Assembly (NCBI GenBank): GCA_900291925.1
Contig: UWYS01000004.1
Span: forward strand, 868,001 to 932,000
Direction of reading: 5' to 3'
Length of the DNA stretch: 64,000 nt
Origin: Thecaphora thlaspeos
Lineage: Eukaryota; Basidiomycota; Ustilaginomycetes; Urocystidales; Glomosporiaceae
In this document: in pieces, positions 35,552 through 46,003 of the stretch
How the letters are laid out: each line of letters starts with the position of its first letter
How positions within the stretch are numbered: position 1 is the stretch's first letter
Notes under the pieces: generated by a model
Told to the model about the DNA's origin: nothing
Seen by the model: the letters and a program-made list of their open reading frames with translations, nothing else
The model's database searches: none
Program-made: the position numbers and the translations under genes

Positions 35552-35925
35552 GCGGACGATGGTCGTCTTTTGGGGCCGGTCGTGATACACTTATGTTTTG
35601 TTCATAGGTCGAGCATCGAGTTGTGGAAAATCAACTTCGCTCTCGTCTCGTTCAGGTACGGTTGAGGTCTGTCTGTCTCGACGCTGGAGCGGCAGCCGGT
35701 AGCGCACACCCTGTCGGGAGGTCAATCGACGTAGAGTACTGATCAGAGATTGTTCATAAATAGGTCCACGGGGCTTGTCGAGACGTGTGTCTACACCAAA
35801 CGGAGCTGTACACTGCATCACCTTCTGTCGAGCGACATGGAGGGAGAAATAGGGCGAGTCCAGCATAGAGCGAGGCCGGGGGGGGGGGGGGGGGGCGGTG
35901 GTTACGACGGTTACGACGTCGTGTC
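35552..35925. other. Convergent 3' region with homopolymer G
   Basis: 374 bp between VMA6 and the wall-protein gene; no gene. It ends in an 18-base G run (35878-35895), which is poly-C on the strand of the neighbouring minus gene, 30 bp past its stop. Confidence 0.5.
35878..35895. repeat. Homopolymer (G)18
   Basis: Eighteen consecutive G residues, flanked by CC on the left and CGG on the right. Such a run is capable of forming G-quadruplex-like structure and is prone to length error in sequencing. Confidence 0.95.
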
Positions 35926-36664
35926 TTAGAAGAGACCGCCGACAAGGGCCAGACCGCTTCCGAAGAGAAGGGCAGAGACGACTGAGAGGCCGAGGGGGAG
36001 GCGTGCGTCGAAGGACGAAGAGGCGGCGTTGGGCGTCGTCGAGGAGGTCACGGAGGGGGGCCGCGTGGCGCTCGAGGAGGATGCTGCGGCGGAGGAGGAA
36101 GAGGAGCTGGGGGCCGAAGAGGAAGAGGAAGAGGGAGGGACGGAGGTGGCGGTGGCGGTGGCGGCGCTGGTGCTGGACGCGGAGCTGGTCGAGCGGGGGA
36201 GAAGCGAGAGAAGTGGGAAAGGTCAGCGTTCAATGCCTCCCCTTCCGTCTGATACGCCGCGCCTGGTCGACTTACGTAGCAGAAGCGGTCGGTGTAGATC
36301 CACCGCTTCCTCCGTTGGGCGGGACGGTGGTCGTCAGCGTGCTACCATTGTAGGGGCTTCCTCCGTTACCACCGGCGGCGATTTGGTTGGTGTAGCCGTG
36401 TTGGCCGTTGCAGTTTTCGTTGTTGAAGCGGATGTCGTCGTAGTCCTCTAGCTCGGGGCAGGGAGCGTAGCAGGCAATCTTGCCCTGCTGGACGTTGCAG
36501 ATGCAGGGCCAGTCGCTCGAGGAACAGGGAGCCTTACCCTCATCCACGACGACGGTGTCGAGGCACGTCTGGATCAGGTCCTGCGTCGACTGTGGGCAGG
36601 ATTGCGCGAGGAGAAGCGTAGGTGCCAGGACGGCGAGGAGGGTGAGGGGCTGGGTGAGACGCAT
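35926..36664 (-). CDS. CFEM-like, GPI-anchored cysteine-rich wall protein
   Basis: Two exons, complement(35926..36184, 36276..36664), give 215 aa; the intron has a GTAAGT donor, and phase 2 closes. Signal peptide 1-20 (LTLLAVLAPTLLLAQ). The mature part has eight cysteines (SCPQ, QTC, APC, WPC-IC, IAC, APCP, ENC), the number and C-x-C pair expected for CFEM-type modules, although the spacing is not textbook. A roughly 80-residue Ser/Thr/Ala/Pro stalk follows, then a terminal hydrophobic segment (LPLGLSVVSALLFGSGLALVGGLF), the usual GPI-attachment signal. Family members sit in the plasma membrane or wall and may bind haem or affect adhesion; no specific role can be assigned. It is divergent from the alcohol dehydrogenase gene. 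Confidence 0.78.
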
Positions 36665-38109
36665 GGTGGTGGTGGTGAGAGCGGTGGAGGCGAAAAGGAG
36701 GGACGATAGGGGCGGGGGTGAATGTATTTCCCTAGGCTGGGCTGGCCTCTGAGGTCCGTGCCATGCCCCTGATCCGCCTTGGCACGCAAATACATAAATC
36801 CAGGCCGCGCGCACAGGGCACACAGGGCGCGCGGCAGAGGTGTTGCTCTCCCGGCCTGCTTCGTCGCTCGCGGACGCGCCCCGCCGCCTGCCACCCTAGG
36901 TGAGGTCAAGAGCAGCCTGGACCGCCCTGTGATCCGCGCGGCAGTGGCAAAGGCCCGCGCGTCGTCGGACCACCGCCGGCCAGCTCAGCCTCATCCGCTG
37001 GCACTGCTGGCACTGCTGGCACCGCTGGCACCTTTGGCCCCTCTGGCCCCGCTGGCCCAAGTCAGCCCTCCCTTTCAAGCGCTCGCTCTGTGGCGCACCG
37101 TGCTTCGGCACAGCTCTTCCAGCCCAGGGATTACAATTGAGTGCTGCGCTTCCTCCCCCGCAGCCATCGTCCGGCATTGATTAGATTGAGCACCGTCGCG
37201 GTGGGAACCCCACCGCCGTTCCTCGACGATCCCAGCCCGGTGGACGTCGTCACGCCAGCGCACTCCTCCGAACTCAAGCCAGCCCGCACTCTTACAGCCG
37301 CAAGGGCGCAAGAAAGACGGCGTCGCATCGTCGCTCTCGTCATCGTCGTCACCGCCGCCTCCTCCTTGCGAGGCGTCCACACGACGGCATATGTCTTCCG
37401 CACCTCTGCTACGGCTCTCGGCCGTCTGAGGCACGCTGCTACCGCACCACCGTACGAGAAAGGGATGCGCGGATGCTTGGCTCGTCAGGTCGACCGCACG
37501 GCGACCGCACGTTGGCTGAGGCGGCCTTAAAAGCCTCCCGTCGCTTGACGCTTTTTACCCCGCGTTCTGCTCGCGCCTTTCTACACACAGCGAGCATCTA
37601 CACGCTTACAGCTGCTCTGTAGTGCAGTACAGACCTTCTGTCACACCGCGTGCGCCCTATGCCAAGCGAGCCACGCGCCTACGCCGCAGCAACAGCAACC
37701 ACACCAGCGCCTTGCCGTGACAGCCGGCCTCGACGGCCATCTCGATATGCGGAACTGACTAGCCCGCACCCCGCCCGACCTCGGCGCGTTGGAAACCACT
37801 ACGTAACGAGCCCTAAGCTCCGAGAGTCCCCACCGGGAGGCAGTGTCCCGACAGTGCCGTCTCGCTTTCACCGCTCTCTTTCATCTCCTGCGCTTACGAG
37901 CTCTGGAGGGGAGCTCGAGCTTGCTCTCATCGAGCACCCTTGCCTTCGCCAACGCCCCGACATGCGTCCTCTGCTGCTGCTATAAGAAGGGCTGGACAGC
38001 TGTGTGTCGTTCGACAATCCCTCCTCCTCATCATTCCAGCCCTCTTCTCAAACCTTTGTGGCCCCCTCTCTATTACAGTATCAGTGCCCCCCTCCACCCT
38101 GCTGCAACG
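36665..38109. other. Divergent intergenic region wall protein / ADH
   Basis: 1.4 kb with no recognised gene. It contains a 9-nt imperfect tandem repeat (CTGGCACTG-type units) at about 36998-37042. Pyrimidine-rich sequence runs up to the ADH ATG. Open frames on both strands lack family similarity. Confidence 0.45.
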
Positions 38110-39802
38110 ATGACCAAAGATCCAAGAGAGACCGACCTCACCGTCTCGTCGACCAACCGCGCCGCCATCTTCGAAGAGCACGGCGGACCTGAAGTCATCC
38201 AGTTCAAGGATCTCCAGACCCCCAAGGTCGAGGACCTCAAACCGGGCGAGGCGCTCGTCAGGGTAAGCCGCGTCTTTCCTGGGGCTCCGACAACGATGCC
38301 GAGAGGGTGAAAAGCTGATGCGGAACCTTCTGTACATTGTGATCGGGCTCAGACGATCTACACGGGTGTCTGCCACAGCGATTTACACGCTCTTAACGGC
38401 GACTGGCCTCTCCCGACTAAGCTGCCGCTTGTCGGCGGTCACGAGGGCACGGGTATTGTGGTAGCGCTGGGGCCGGGGGCCGACGAATGGGTCAAAATCG
38501 GAGATCGCGTCGGCGTGAGTAGAAGCTAACGCTCCACAATTGCACTGCTTCCCAACAAGACTGAGTACGCTAAGAAATCTCTTCCACACAATGTTTCGAT
38601 CGCTAACGGCAAACCATGCCGACAGATCAAATGGGTAGCGAATACCTGCTTCAAGTGCGACTACTGCCTCGACGGACACGATGCCAGCTGTGCTGAGTAC
38701 CTGCCTAACGGTTGTGAGTCTCCCTTCATCGCCCCTCATCAGCCTTCTTCTCTCCGCTTGCTCGTCCTCGAGAGCTCATCTAAGGCTTCGCTCGGCCTGC
38801 CATGGAACAGACGCTGTCGACGGAACCTTTCAGAAATACGTCCGCCACGCCGCTCGTTACCTCACGCCCATCCCGCAGGACCTCGACCTCGTCGCCGCTT
38901 CCTCAATCCTCTGTGCTGGTGTGACTATCTACCGCGTGCGTTCCTTTCCTCTTCCACTGTCCTCTTCCCCTCGGTCCTGGTGCTGACACCTTCTCATACA
39001 TGCTTCCGCATCACAGGCCATCAAAGAAGCCAACCTGCGCGCGGGACAATGGATCGTCATACCCGGTTCAGGCGGTGGACTGGGCCATTTGGGCATCCAG
39101 TACGCCAGGCACATGGGTCTGCGTGTCGTCGGCATCGACACGGGCGAAGACAAGAAGAAGAAGAGCCTACAGCTGGGATGCGAAGCCTTGTAAGTCTCCC
39201 CTCACTTCCTCGCTGTCTCGTCGTCTGCGGTCAGAATGATTCGAGCTGACTCATGATCAAAAACGACAAACGAAACGACAACGCTGCGGGCGGAACGTGA
39301 TAGCGTTGACTTCAAGACTTCAGAGGACGTAGCGCAAGAAGTCAAGAAAGTCACGGGTGGATTGGGCGCTCACGCTGCGGCAGTAGCGGCTGCTAGCGCG
39401 AAAGCGTACGAACTCGTGAGTCCTTTGGCCCCGCCTCTTACCTCTCTTCCTTCTGCTGCCCCTCTTTCCCTCGCACTAAAGATTTCCCTTTGTCTCCCTG
39501 TCCCCATCACCGATCTACCGCAGGCGCTCACCTACATCCGTCCACGCGGCACGCTCGTCATCGTCGGTATGCCGGACGCCATCCTCCCCGTCAACATCTT
39601 CATGACGGTCGCTCTGGGTCACAAGATTGTCGGATCGGCCGTTGGAAGCCGTCGAGATGCCAACGAGGCCCTCGGGATCGCCGCCGCCGGTCACGTCAAG
39701 GTTGTCTACCAGCTTAAAGGCCTCTCTGACCTTCCCGACGTCTTCAGAGACATGGTGGAGGGTAGGATCAACGGACGTGTCGTGCTCGATCTCGACACGT
39801 AG
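38110..39802 (+). CDS. Zinc-dependent alcohol dehydrogenase (fungal ADH1 type)
   Basis: Seven exons, join(38110..38262, 38353..38514, 38626..38713, 38811..38935, 39017..39189, 39304..39415, 39524..39802), give 363 aa with every phase closing. Catalytic zinc ligands: C58 in GVCHSD, H81/E82 in GGHEG, and the Cys of [10 protein letters not shown]. The structural zinc lobe is C113, C116, C119 and C127. The Rossmann fold motif is [14 protein letters not shown], followed by the acidic residue in VVGIDTGED that favours NAD+. Length and motif order match cytosolic fungal ADH, which interconverts ethanol and acetaldehyde, though other primary alcohols are possible. It is unusually intron-rich compared with neighbours. 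It is convergent with the PPOX-NDUFAF7 gene, with only 116 bp between stop codons. Confidence 0.94.
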
Positions 39803-39918
39803 CGACGACCGACGCGCCGGAGACGAAGGAAGAAAAGAAGGGATAGAAACTACCGTAGATTGCGACGAGCGTCAGAAGAGCAGTAATGAGAGAATGCCGA
39901 GTCAGATACCTGCTTACT

Positions 39919-42900
39919 CTACATCTCGAACGGGTACAGCTTGGCGGCGCTGTGCGTCTTGAGGCGCAACTTTACGGCCTTTTCCTGCTGGTCGGGCTCA
40001 TTGGTCTCTACCTGGAGCTCTTCGTATCCTCCATCGCTTGCATCGGCCTGCACGGCGAGGACCTTGTACTGCTTGCCCATGCCGGTCAAGTCGACGAGTC
40101 GGTTGGCGGCGCTCTCGATCTGACGCTTCCTGTCGTCATGTTTTGCGTCTCGCAACCTGTCCACCCTCTGTTCCAATCCCATTGCGACGAGAAAGTGGGC
40201 CTGTTCCATGGGACCCTTGTGCTTCGCCTCTGTCGTCTCCAAGGCCGTCTTGAGGTGAAGGAAATCCACGTTGACCGTCAAGTCGCATTTGCCAGGCTGG
40301 TGGAAGACGTCGACGATCTCGTGCCGTTTAAAGGCGCGTAGACTGGAAGCGTAGGTCTGGTCGCCACCGTAGTCAATGATGAGTGAGATGCCACCCTGAG
40401 AAGGAGGGGTGAGGCGTTGACGTTCCCGCTCGACGGACTCGTCGATGGTCGTGGAGTCGGAAAGAGGACGAGGGGACGAGGCAGGTCGACCGGAAACGAT
40501 CTCGCCTACCCTCCTGCCGATCGCCCAGGATTCCGGTGACACTTCGATACGCTGCCCGGGTTGCACAGAGGCGTACTGCTTGTTGCTGTCCGCCAACAGC
40601 TTCGACCACAGCGTAGGACCCGGACTCAAGACGAACTGCAGCTCGTCCTGTCGCTGCTTCTTCTCCTGTTCCCTCTCGGCGTGCGTCGTCTTGTGCGACT
40701 GCAAATCCGAAGGTCGTAGCACCGTGACGCCCTTCTGTCCCTTTGCCTCAGTCTTAACGCCGACGAGCACCTCGCGGAAGCCGTTGACCGTCTTCTCAAA
40801 CACGTGCGTCGGCAGCGCGTCGAAGAACTCGTGCGCCGTCAGGATGGTAAAGACGTCCGGCTGGAGCGGTACATCGGCGATGTCGTTGAACCACTCGATG
40901 CGGATCTCGTCCTTTGACACCTCGGCCTGGTCGGCGGGTACGAGCTTCTTGCCCGCCTTCTCCAGCGCGCCTTTGACCGCGTCGAGCTGCAGCTTCATCA
41001 GACCTTCCGACGTCTCGAGCAGGTGGATTGACTCGACGGTGTCGAAAAACTGCGGGAACACCGAAAAAGTCCGCAGCATGTCGACCAGAAGCGTGCCCTT
41101 GCCCGGCCCCAGCTCGACCAGCCTCGTCCTTGGCGGCATCTGGCACGCCTGCCACCGCGCAATGTAGAAGACGGCCACCAGCTCGCCAAACACCTGGCTG
41201 ATCTCCGGGCTCGTGATAAAGTCTCCGCGCAAGCCTAGCACCTCGCGGCTCACGACGTCGGCCGAGGTGGGCTCGGCGTTGGCGCTCGAGTAGTAGCCCT
41301 GGATCGGGTCGAGCAGGCAGGTTCGCATGTACGTCGACACGGGCATGGGGCCCGACGCGCGGATCGACTCGGCCAGCACTTCGCCGAGCGGACGCGGCTG
41401 CTTGGCGCCTGCCGCAGCAGCGTTGGTGGCGGTCGAGGAGGTAGAAGCAGGCGTGACGAGCGGCGAGGGTGAGAGAGACGACTTGGCATCGCGGCGGACG
41501 GCAGAGGTATGCAGACCCCGGGCGGGCATCAGACTGCTCGCACCGGTGGCGGAACGACCCACCTGCTGCCACCACATCTGCCCGCTTCGTACCATGCGCT
41601 GCATGGCGCCCGAGAGCGCCGGCGCCTCCGAGATGCTCTCCTGGATCACCTCGGCCGACTGCTGCAGCGGCTCGGCAGATGAGTGCGTAAAGTTCTCGAG
41701 ACCCGTCACCACCTTCGATCGCCCTCCCGTTCGGTGGCCGAGCTCGGCATCGACGATCCGATCGGCCGTCTCGATCGCGTAGGCGACGCAGTCGTTGAGG
41801 CTGACGCCGGTGTAGCTCGCACCGACCAGCGTGAGTCGGTCCGACAGCGTCTCGTGACGGGAAAGGGCACTGTGGAGCGCCTCCATCCGGATCGGGTGGC
41901 CGACGAGGTACTGCGGGATACAGTCGCGCTGCATAGTCGGGACGATCTTGGTGCGCGCCGCATCCTGCAGCAGCGAGGCGGGGATCGAGAGGTGCTGCGA
42001 GACGGCGCGGATGGCCCGCTGGCGCATCTCGTCTTCCGTTGGCAGAGAGGCCGCGTCGAGGTGCGACCAGTGTGTGCCGCCCATCATGACGGTCAGCTTG
42101 ACCGGTCTCTGGGCTAGCCGGGTGGCGTCAGCGGCGGCTGCTGAGCTCAGCGGGTCCTCCAGGTCCTGCGTCGGCAACGAGTCGCTGTCGAACACGACGC
42201 CGAGGATTCCGTCCTCGTTGTTCGGCGTGGTGCGCGGGATCAGGTAACCGAAGCCTTCGACGGGCAGAAGGGGCCTGGACGAGGAAGCTTCGCCCTCGGT
42301 GGCGGGAGAGATGACGATGTTGACGACGCCAACGTTGGCCGAAGGGTTGTAGTCGAGACCAGGCAGCTCGTCCACCGTCTGCAGCGACTTGGCCAGCTGC
42401 GTCGAGGGAAGCGCCGAGACGACGCGGTCGGCCTCGACCTTGTCGCCTGTAGACGTCTCCAGGACGAGCTTGCCGTCCTTCCCTACGAGCACCGAGGCGA
42501 CACCAGTGCCCTTTCGGACCTCGACGCCAGGGGAAGCCTCTAGCTGCTGCTCGAGCGCATCGACAATCTCCTGGAGGCCGTTAGGGAACGAGTAGACGCT
42601 GATGCCCTTGAAGCTGTCGGTCAGCTCCCTGCCCAGCCGCTGCTCGACCTCTTTGAAATCAGCCGCCCTCCTCTCCTTGCTGGCCGTCTCATGTTCAGGC
42701 AGGTTTCTGTACCGCTTGTTGCGTCTTGGCGAGAGGAAGAGCGACTTGAGGACACTGCCGTGGGTGCGCTCTGCCTCCCAGAGGAACGGCATGACGCTCC
42801 TCACGCTCAGCTTGCGCGAATCGCCGGCGTAGATGCCGTGGATGACGGCCGAGACGAGATTGGCGGCGAGGCCGGGGCCAAAGCGGCGCGAGACGAACGA

Positions 42901-43632
42901 GTCGACCGACTCGTCCTCGAGTGCCTCTCGTCGATGGAGGCGGTCCTGCTCCTTCTTGGACTCGGAGCGCGGCCGGGCGAAGCGAGATGGGACCCTGAAC
43001 TCGAGTGCCGCCTTCGGTAGTGCCGACCGGAGGAAGGAAAGCTTGGATAGCGCGGTGAAGAGCGATGGTAGGGAGCTGGGAAGCTTGGCGAGGCGGTCCG
43101 GGTAGTAGATGTAGCGGTTCTGGGCCGAGGCGGCGGTCTTGGGGACCTTGAGCATGCGATCGAGTAGGCCGAGGGACATGAGGAGCTCGAGCATCACCAT
43201 GCCTGTCGGTCCGGTGGGCCGGATGCTTCTCGGACCCTTTTCAATGAGGGCCGAAGACGGAGCATGTGCGTCCTTGTTCGAGGGAGAGGCGGCGGCGGAG
43301 GAGGAGGGAAGCGAAGTGCTTTGGCTTTCAATCCAGCCACCGAGGCGTTGGCTCTTTTCGAGCAGGACGACGCGGTACTGGGAGGATGGCAGGCGTTGAG
43401 AGAGACGATGTGCGGTTGTGAGGCCCGAGATGCCTCCGCCGAGGACTGCGAGCGTCTTTTGGCCAAAGGCGGAGCGAGGCGAGGTGTGGAGGAGGGCGGC
43501 AGTGGCAGAGCTAGGGCGAGGACGAGGAGAAAGAGGCAGCGCGGTGGCCAGCCTCCTGCTGGCACATGAGGGCAGCGGCATCTGCGGTGTTGCGAGGCGT
43601 GGTGGGACACCGGCTCTTGTGTCGTGTCGCAA
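39919..43632 (-). CDS. Protoporphyrinogen oxidase fused in frame to NDUFAF7/MidA-type methyltransferase
   Basis: One uninterrupted frame of 1237 codons holds two complete proteins. Residues 1-60 look like a mitochondrial presequence (Arg/Ser/Ala-rich, LLHTSPRSAFG). Residues about 60-640 are protoporphyrinogen IX oxidase (HEM14): FAD site VLGGGISGLTTAHRL (GGGISG 65-70), EKSQRLGGWIES, ending LVGASYTGVSLNDCVAYAIETAD. Residues about 745-1237 are the NDUFAF7 (MidA, DUF185) SAM-dependent methyltransferase: RPLGEVLAESI, GDFITSPEISQVFGE, VELGPGKGTLLVDMLR (GPGKG 842-846). NDUFAF7 dimethylates a complex I arginine. PPOX performs the penultimate haem step at the inner membrane. Between them (677-716) is MQRMVRSGQMWWQQVGRS...RGLHTSAVRR, itself presequence-like, with an in-frame ATG at 41604 that would make a stand-alone 561-aa methyltransferase. 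No stop or splice consensus was seen at the junction. Confidence 0.9.
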   Translation of the reverse strand: MRHDTRAGVPPRLATPQMPLPSCASRRLATALPLSPRPRPSSATAALLHTSPRSAFGQKTLAVLGGGISGLTTAHRLSQRLPSSQYRVVLLEKSQRLGGWIESQSTSLPSSSAAASPSNKDAHAPSSALIEKGPRSIRPTGPTGMVMLELLMSLGLLDRMLKVPKTAASAQNRYIYYPDRLAKLPSSLPSLFTALSKLSFLRSALPKAALEFRVPSRFARPRSESKKEQDRLHRREALEDESVDSFVSRRFGPGLAANLVSAVIHGIYAGDSRKLSVRSVMPFLWEAERTHGSVLKSLFLSPRRNKRYRNLPEHETASKERRAADFKEVEQRLGRELTDSFKGISVYSFPNGLQEIVDALEQQLEASPGVEVRKGTGVASVLVGKDGKLVLETSTGDKVEADRVVSALPSTQLAKSLQTVDELPGLDYNPSANVGVVNIVISPATEGEASSSRPLLPVEGFGYLIPRTTPNNEDGILGVVFDSDSLPTQDLEDPLSSAAAADATRLAQRPVKLTVMMGGTHWSHLDAASLPTEDEMRQRAIRAVSQHLSIPASLLQDAARTKIVPTMQRDCIPQYLVGHPIRMEALHSALSRHETLSDRLTLVGASYTGVSLNDCVAYAIETADRIVDAELGHRTGGRSKVVTGLENFTHSSAEPLQQSAEVIQESISEAPALSGAMQRMVRSGQMWWQQVGRSATGASSLMPARGLHTSAVRRDAKSSLSPSPLVTPASTSSTATNAAAAGAKQPRPLGEVLAESIRASGPMPVSTYMRTCLLDPIQGYYSSANAEPTSADVVSREVLGLRGDFITSPEISQVFGELVAVFYIARWQACQMPPRTRLVELGPGKGTLLVDMLRTFSVFPQFFDTVESIHLLETSEGLMKLQLDAVKGALEKAGKKLVPADQAEVSKDEIRIEWFNDIADVPLQPDVFTILTAHEFFDALPTHVFEKTVNGFREVLVGVKTEAKGQKGVTVLRPSDLQSHKTTHAEREQEKKQRQDELQFVLSPGPTLWSKLLADSNKQYASVQPGQRIEVSPESWAIGRRVGEIVSGRPASSPRPLSDSTTIDESVERERQRLTPPSQGGISLIIDYGGDQTYASSLRAFKRHEIVDVFHQPGKCDLTVNVDFLHLKTALETTEAKHKGPMEQAHFLVAMGLEQRVDRLRDAKHDDRKRQIESAANRLVDLTGMGKQYKVLAVQADASDGGYEELQVETNEPDQQEKAVKLRLKTHSAAKLYPFEM

Positions 43633-44035
43633 GAGCTGCGGGGAGGGTGCAGGTGGTGGTGGAACGGCAAGAGGAGTGAGGGCGAGGTCGCGGGAGGAAG
43701 CCAGGGTGCCTCAGTGCCCTCACGCCTTGAGCTTTGGCTCAGCTCAGACACACGCCAGGCTCTCAGCGAGAAGAAATGGCGACAAAAGTGGAGCAGAGCC
43801 CGACGGAGCCGAGGCGCAGCCACGACGACGCCCTCTCGTCTCGCCCTTCTGGCGGTACTATCGCTCGCAGTGCAACGCACCACCGCCGCCCACCGCCAGC
43901 AACACAATCCACCCTCGCCGCTCGTCCATGGTACATCCTCATGATCGATTCTCTGTACAGATATGCAGGATCTTCCAGAACTAGTGTGTTGCGTACAAGT
44001 ACCACAGCGTGACCGGGAAAACGAGACCGAGACAA

Positions 44036-44074
<39 letters not shown>

Positions 44075-44198
44075 CAGGCCGGGGGAATACTTTTCGAGTC
44101 GGGACCTAGCTAGCCCGGCTACACTTCAAGGCGGACCTGGTGGGATCTATGGAGTAAGCCTTCAAGGGCGAGGGGAGGAGAGGGGGAGGAGACCTGCT
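43633..44198. other. Intergenic with GA repeat
   Basis: 566 bp between the PPOX fusion start and the GDH stop codon; no gene. It should hold the fusion gene promoter and the GDH 3' UTR. It contains the dinucleotide repeat listed separately. Confidence 0.5.
44041..44070. repeat. (GA)15 microsatellite
   Basis: Fifteen perfect GA units, located about 130 bp downstream of the GDH stop codon. GA tracts in fungal promoters and 3' regions vary readily in length. Confidence 0.97.
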
Positions 44199-45720
44199 CT
44201 AGAACCAGTCGCCGTGGGCGCGCATGGCGTCAGCGACGCGCTTGAAGGCGTGGATGTTGCCTCCGCCGACGAGCGAAGGGATCTCCTTGGCGTTGCTGTC
44301 GCCGTCGGCGCCGAAAATCTGGCCGGTGGTGAAGCAGTTGTTGTAGACGTTGAACATGATGTCCTTGAGCTTCTGGTCGACCTCCTCCTTGGACCACTGC
44401 AGCCTCGCGCTGTTTTGCGCCATCTCGAGACCCGAGACGGCGACACCGCCAGCGTTGGCCGCCTTGCCCGGGCCGTACCAGCACGCCTTGGTCTTGCCGC
44501 CCTCGATACGCGACTTCTCGAAGACGTTGATGGCCTCCTGCGTGCAGCCCATGTTGGAGCCCTCGGCGACGTAGCGGCAGCCGCGCTTGATGCACTCCTC
44601 GGCCTCCTGCTCATTGAGCTCGTTCCGCGTCGCGCAGGGTAGCGCGACGTCGTACTTGTCGACGTTGGTCCAAGGGCGGGCGCCGTCGTTGCGGAACTCG
44701 AACTTGCCGCCCTCGTCTCCGAGCGTCGAGAGCTCCTGGCGCTTAAGCTTGATCGCAGCAATCTTCTCGATCTGCTGCGGAGTGAAGCCTTCACCCGACT
44801 TGCTGACGAGGACGCCCTTGGAGTCGGAGAGCGAGAGGACAGTACCACCGAGCTCAATGACCTTGAGTGCCGCGTACTGGGCGACGTTGCCGGAGCCGGA
44901 GATGACGACCTTCTTGCCCTTGAAGCCGACGCCCTCGCCCTCGAGGTGCTTGATCATGTGCTCGACGTAGTAAACCAGACCGAAGCCAGTGGCCTCGGGT
45001 CGGATGTTGGATCCTCCCCAGTCCATGCCCTTGCCGGTGATCATGCCGATCCACTCGTTCTTGATCTGCTTGTAGGTACCAAAGACGTAGCCGGCCTCGG
45101 TCGTGCTGAAGCCAATGTCGCCGGCGGGAATGTCGGTGTCGCCACCAATGTGGCGCTGGAGCTCAGTGGCGAACGACTTGCAGAATCGACGGATCTCGGC
45201 GTCCGACTTGCCCTTGGGGTCGAAGTCGGAACCTCCCTTTCCACCGCCGATGCTGAGACCGGTGAGGGAGTTCTTGAAGATCTGCTCGAAACCAAGGAAC
45301 TTGAGGACCGAAAGGTTGACGTCCGAGCGGAGACGGAGACCACCCTTGTAAGGGCCGAACGCCGAGTTGAACTGAGTAGCGAGCGTAGCGGAGCACCGAG
45401 GACAAAGGGATGGAAAGAGAATAAGGTCAGTCGAGGTGTGGCTAGTACGTCGGATGGGGAGCCAAGAAAGCCTGGCAAGAGTGCCTGCTACTCACCTGGA
45501 CATGGAAGCCACGGTTGACATGAGCGACGCTGAAAGGGTAGGGAGGGTCGGTGGAGAGTAGTTGAGGGCGGAAGAGCGGACACCGTCAGTCAGTTTTGCC
45601 TGCTCCATTTGCGCCACACTGCAATTGCAGGCCATGGCAGAACTCACCCCTTGTCGTCCTCCCAAACGACACGGAACTGGATGACACGCTCGGGGATCTT
45701 GGATGACCTTAAGGGCCTTC
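44199..45720 (-). pseudogene. GDH1: NADP-specific glutamate dehydrogenase, main part; separated from its 5' exons
   Basis: Exons complement(44199..45371, 45496..45529, 45648..45720) carry nearly the whole enzyme: [62 protein letters not shown] (catalytic Lys region), PAGDIG, TGKGMDWGGS, the Rossmann motif VISGSGNVAQYAA, and the C-terminal NIHAFKRVADAM. The enzyme makes glutamate from 2-oxoglutarate, ammonium and NADPH. Upstream of 45720 the coding similarity stops abruptly. The missing N-terminus lies on the opposite strand at 45754-46003. In addition, the stretch reading KVIQ-IPERVIQ carries one surplus base at 45699/45700, shifting the frame. Summed exon lengths of all five pieces are 1375 nt, one more than a multiple of three, so a 457-aa protein would result if the extra base were absent. 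As written the gene cannot give intact enzyme, whether from true rearrangement or assembly error. Confidence 0.85.
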
Positions 45721-45753
45721 CCTCCTCATTCCTCATAGACACTCTGCACCATC

Positions 45754-46003
45754 ATGTCCAACCTCCCTTCCGAGCCCGAGTTCGAGCAGGTGAGTCCTTC
45801 ATTCCGCCCTCAGAAGCCGTCCATCCAGCGAGCGGCATCCACGACGCTCCTACGCTCCACGGGAACAGCCCCGACTGACCCCTTGGCTCTTTCTGTACGC
45901 TGCTCCGATCTGCGCTTCCTTCCTCGCTCGCGCTGCCCTTCTAGGCGCTCAACGAGGTCACCTCGACCCTGGCCCCTTTCCTCTCCAAGAACCCGGAGTA
46001 CAA
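45754..46003 (+). pseudogene. GDH1: Inverted 5' exons of NADP-glutamate dehydrogenase
   Basis: Two plus-strand exons, 45754..45789 and 45945..46003, read MSNLPSEPEFEQ then ALNEVTSTLAPFLSKNPEYK, the typical NADP-GDH N-terminus. They are joined by an intron with GTGAGT donor and CTAG acceptor. After 46003 the similarity ends at once and a stop follows. The next residues expected (KALKVIQIPER) are coded on the minus strand starting exactly at 45720. Reversing 45721-46003 would place Tyr-Lys-Lys-Ala-Leu in a single frame across the junction and put the start codon on the same strand as the rest. This is therefore a displaced piece of the neighbouring gene, not a separate gene. Confidence 0.85.
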
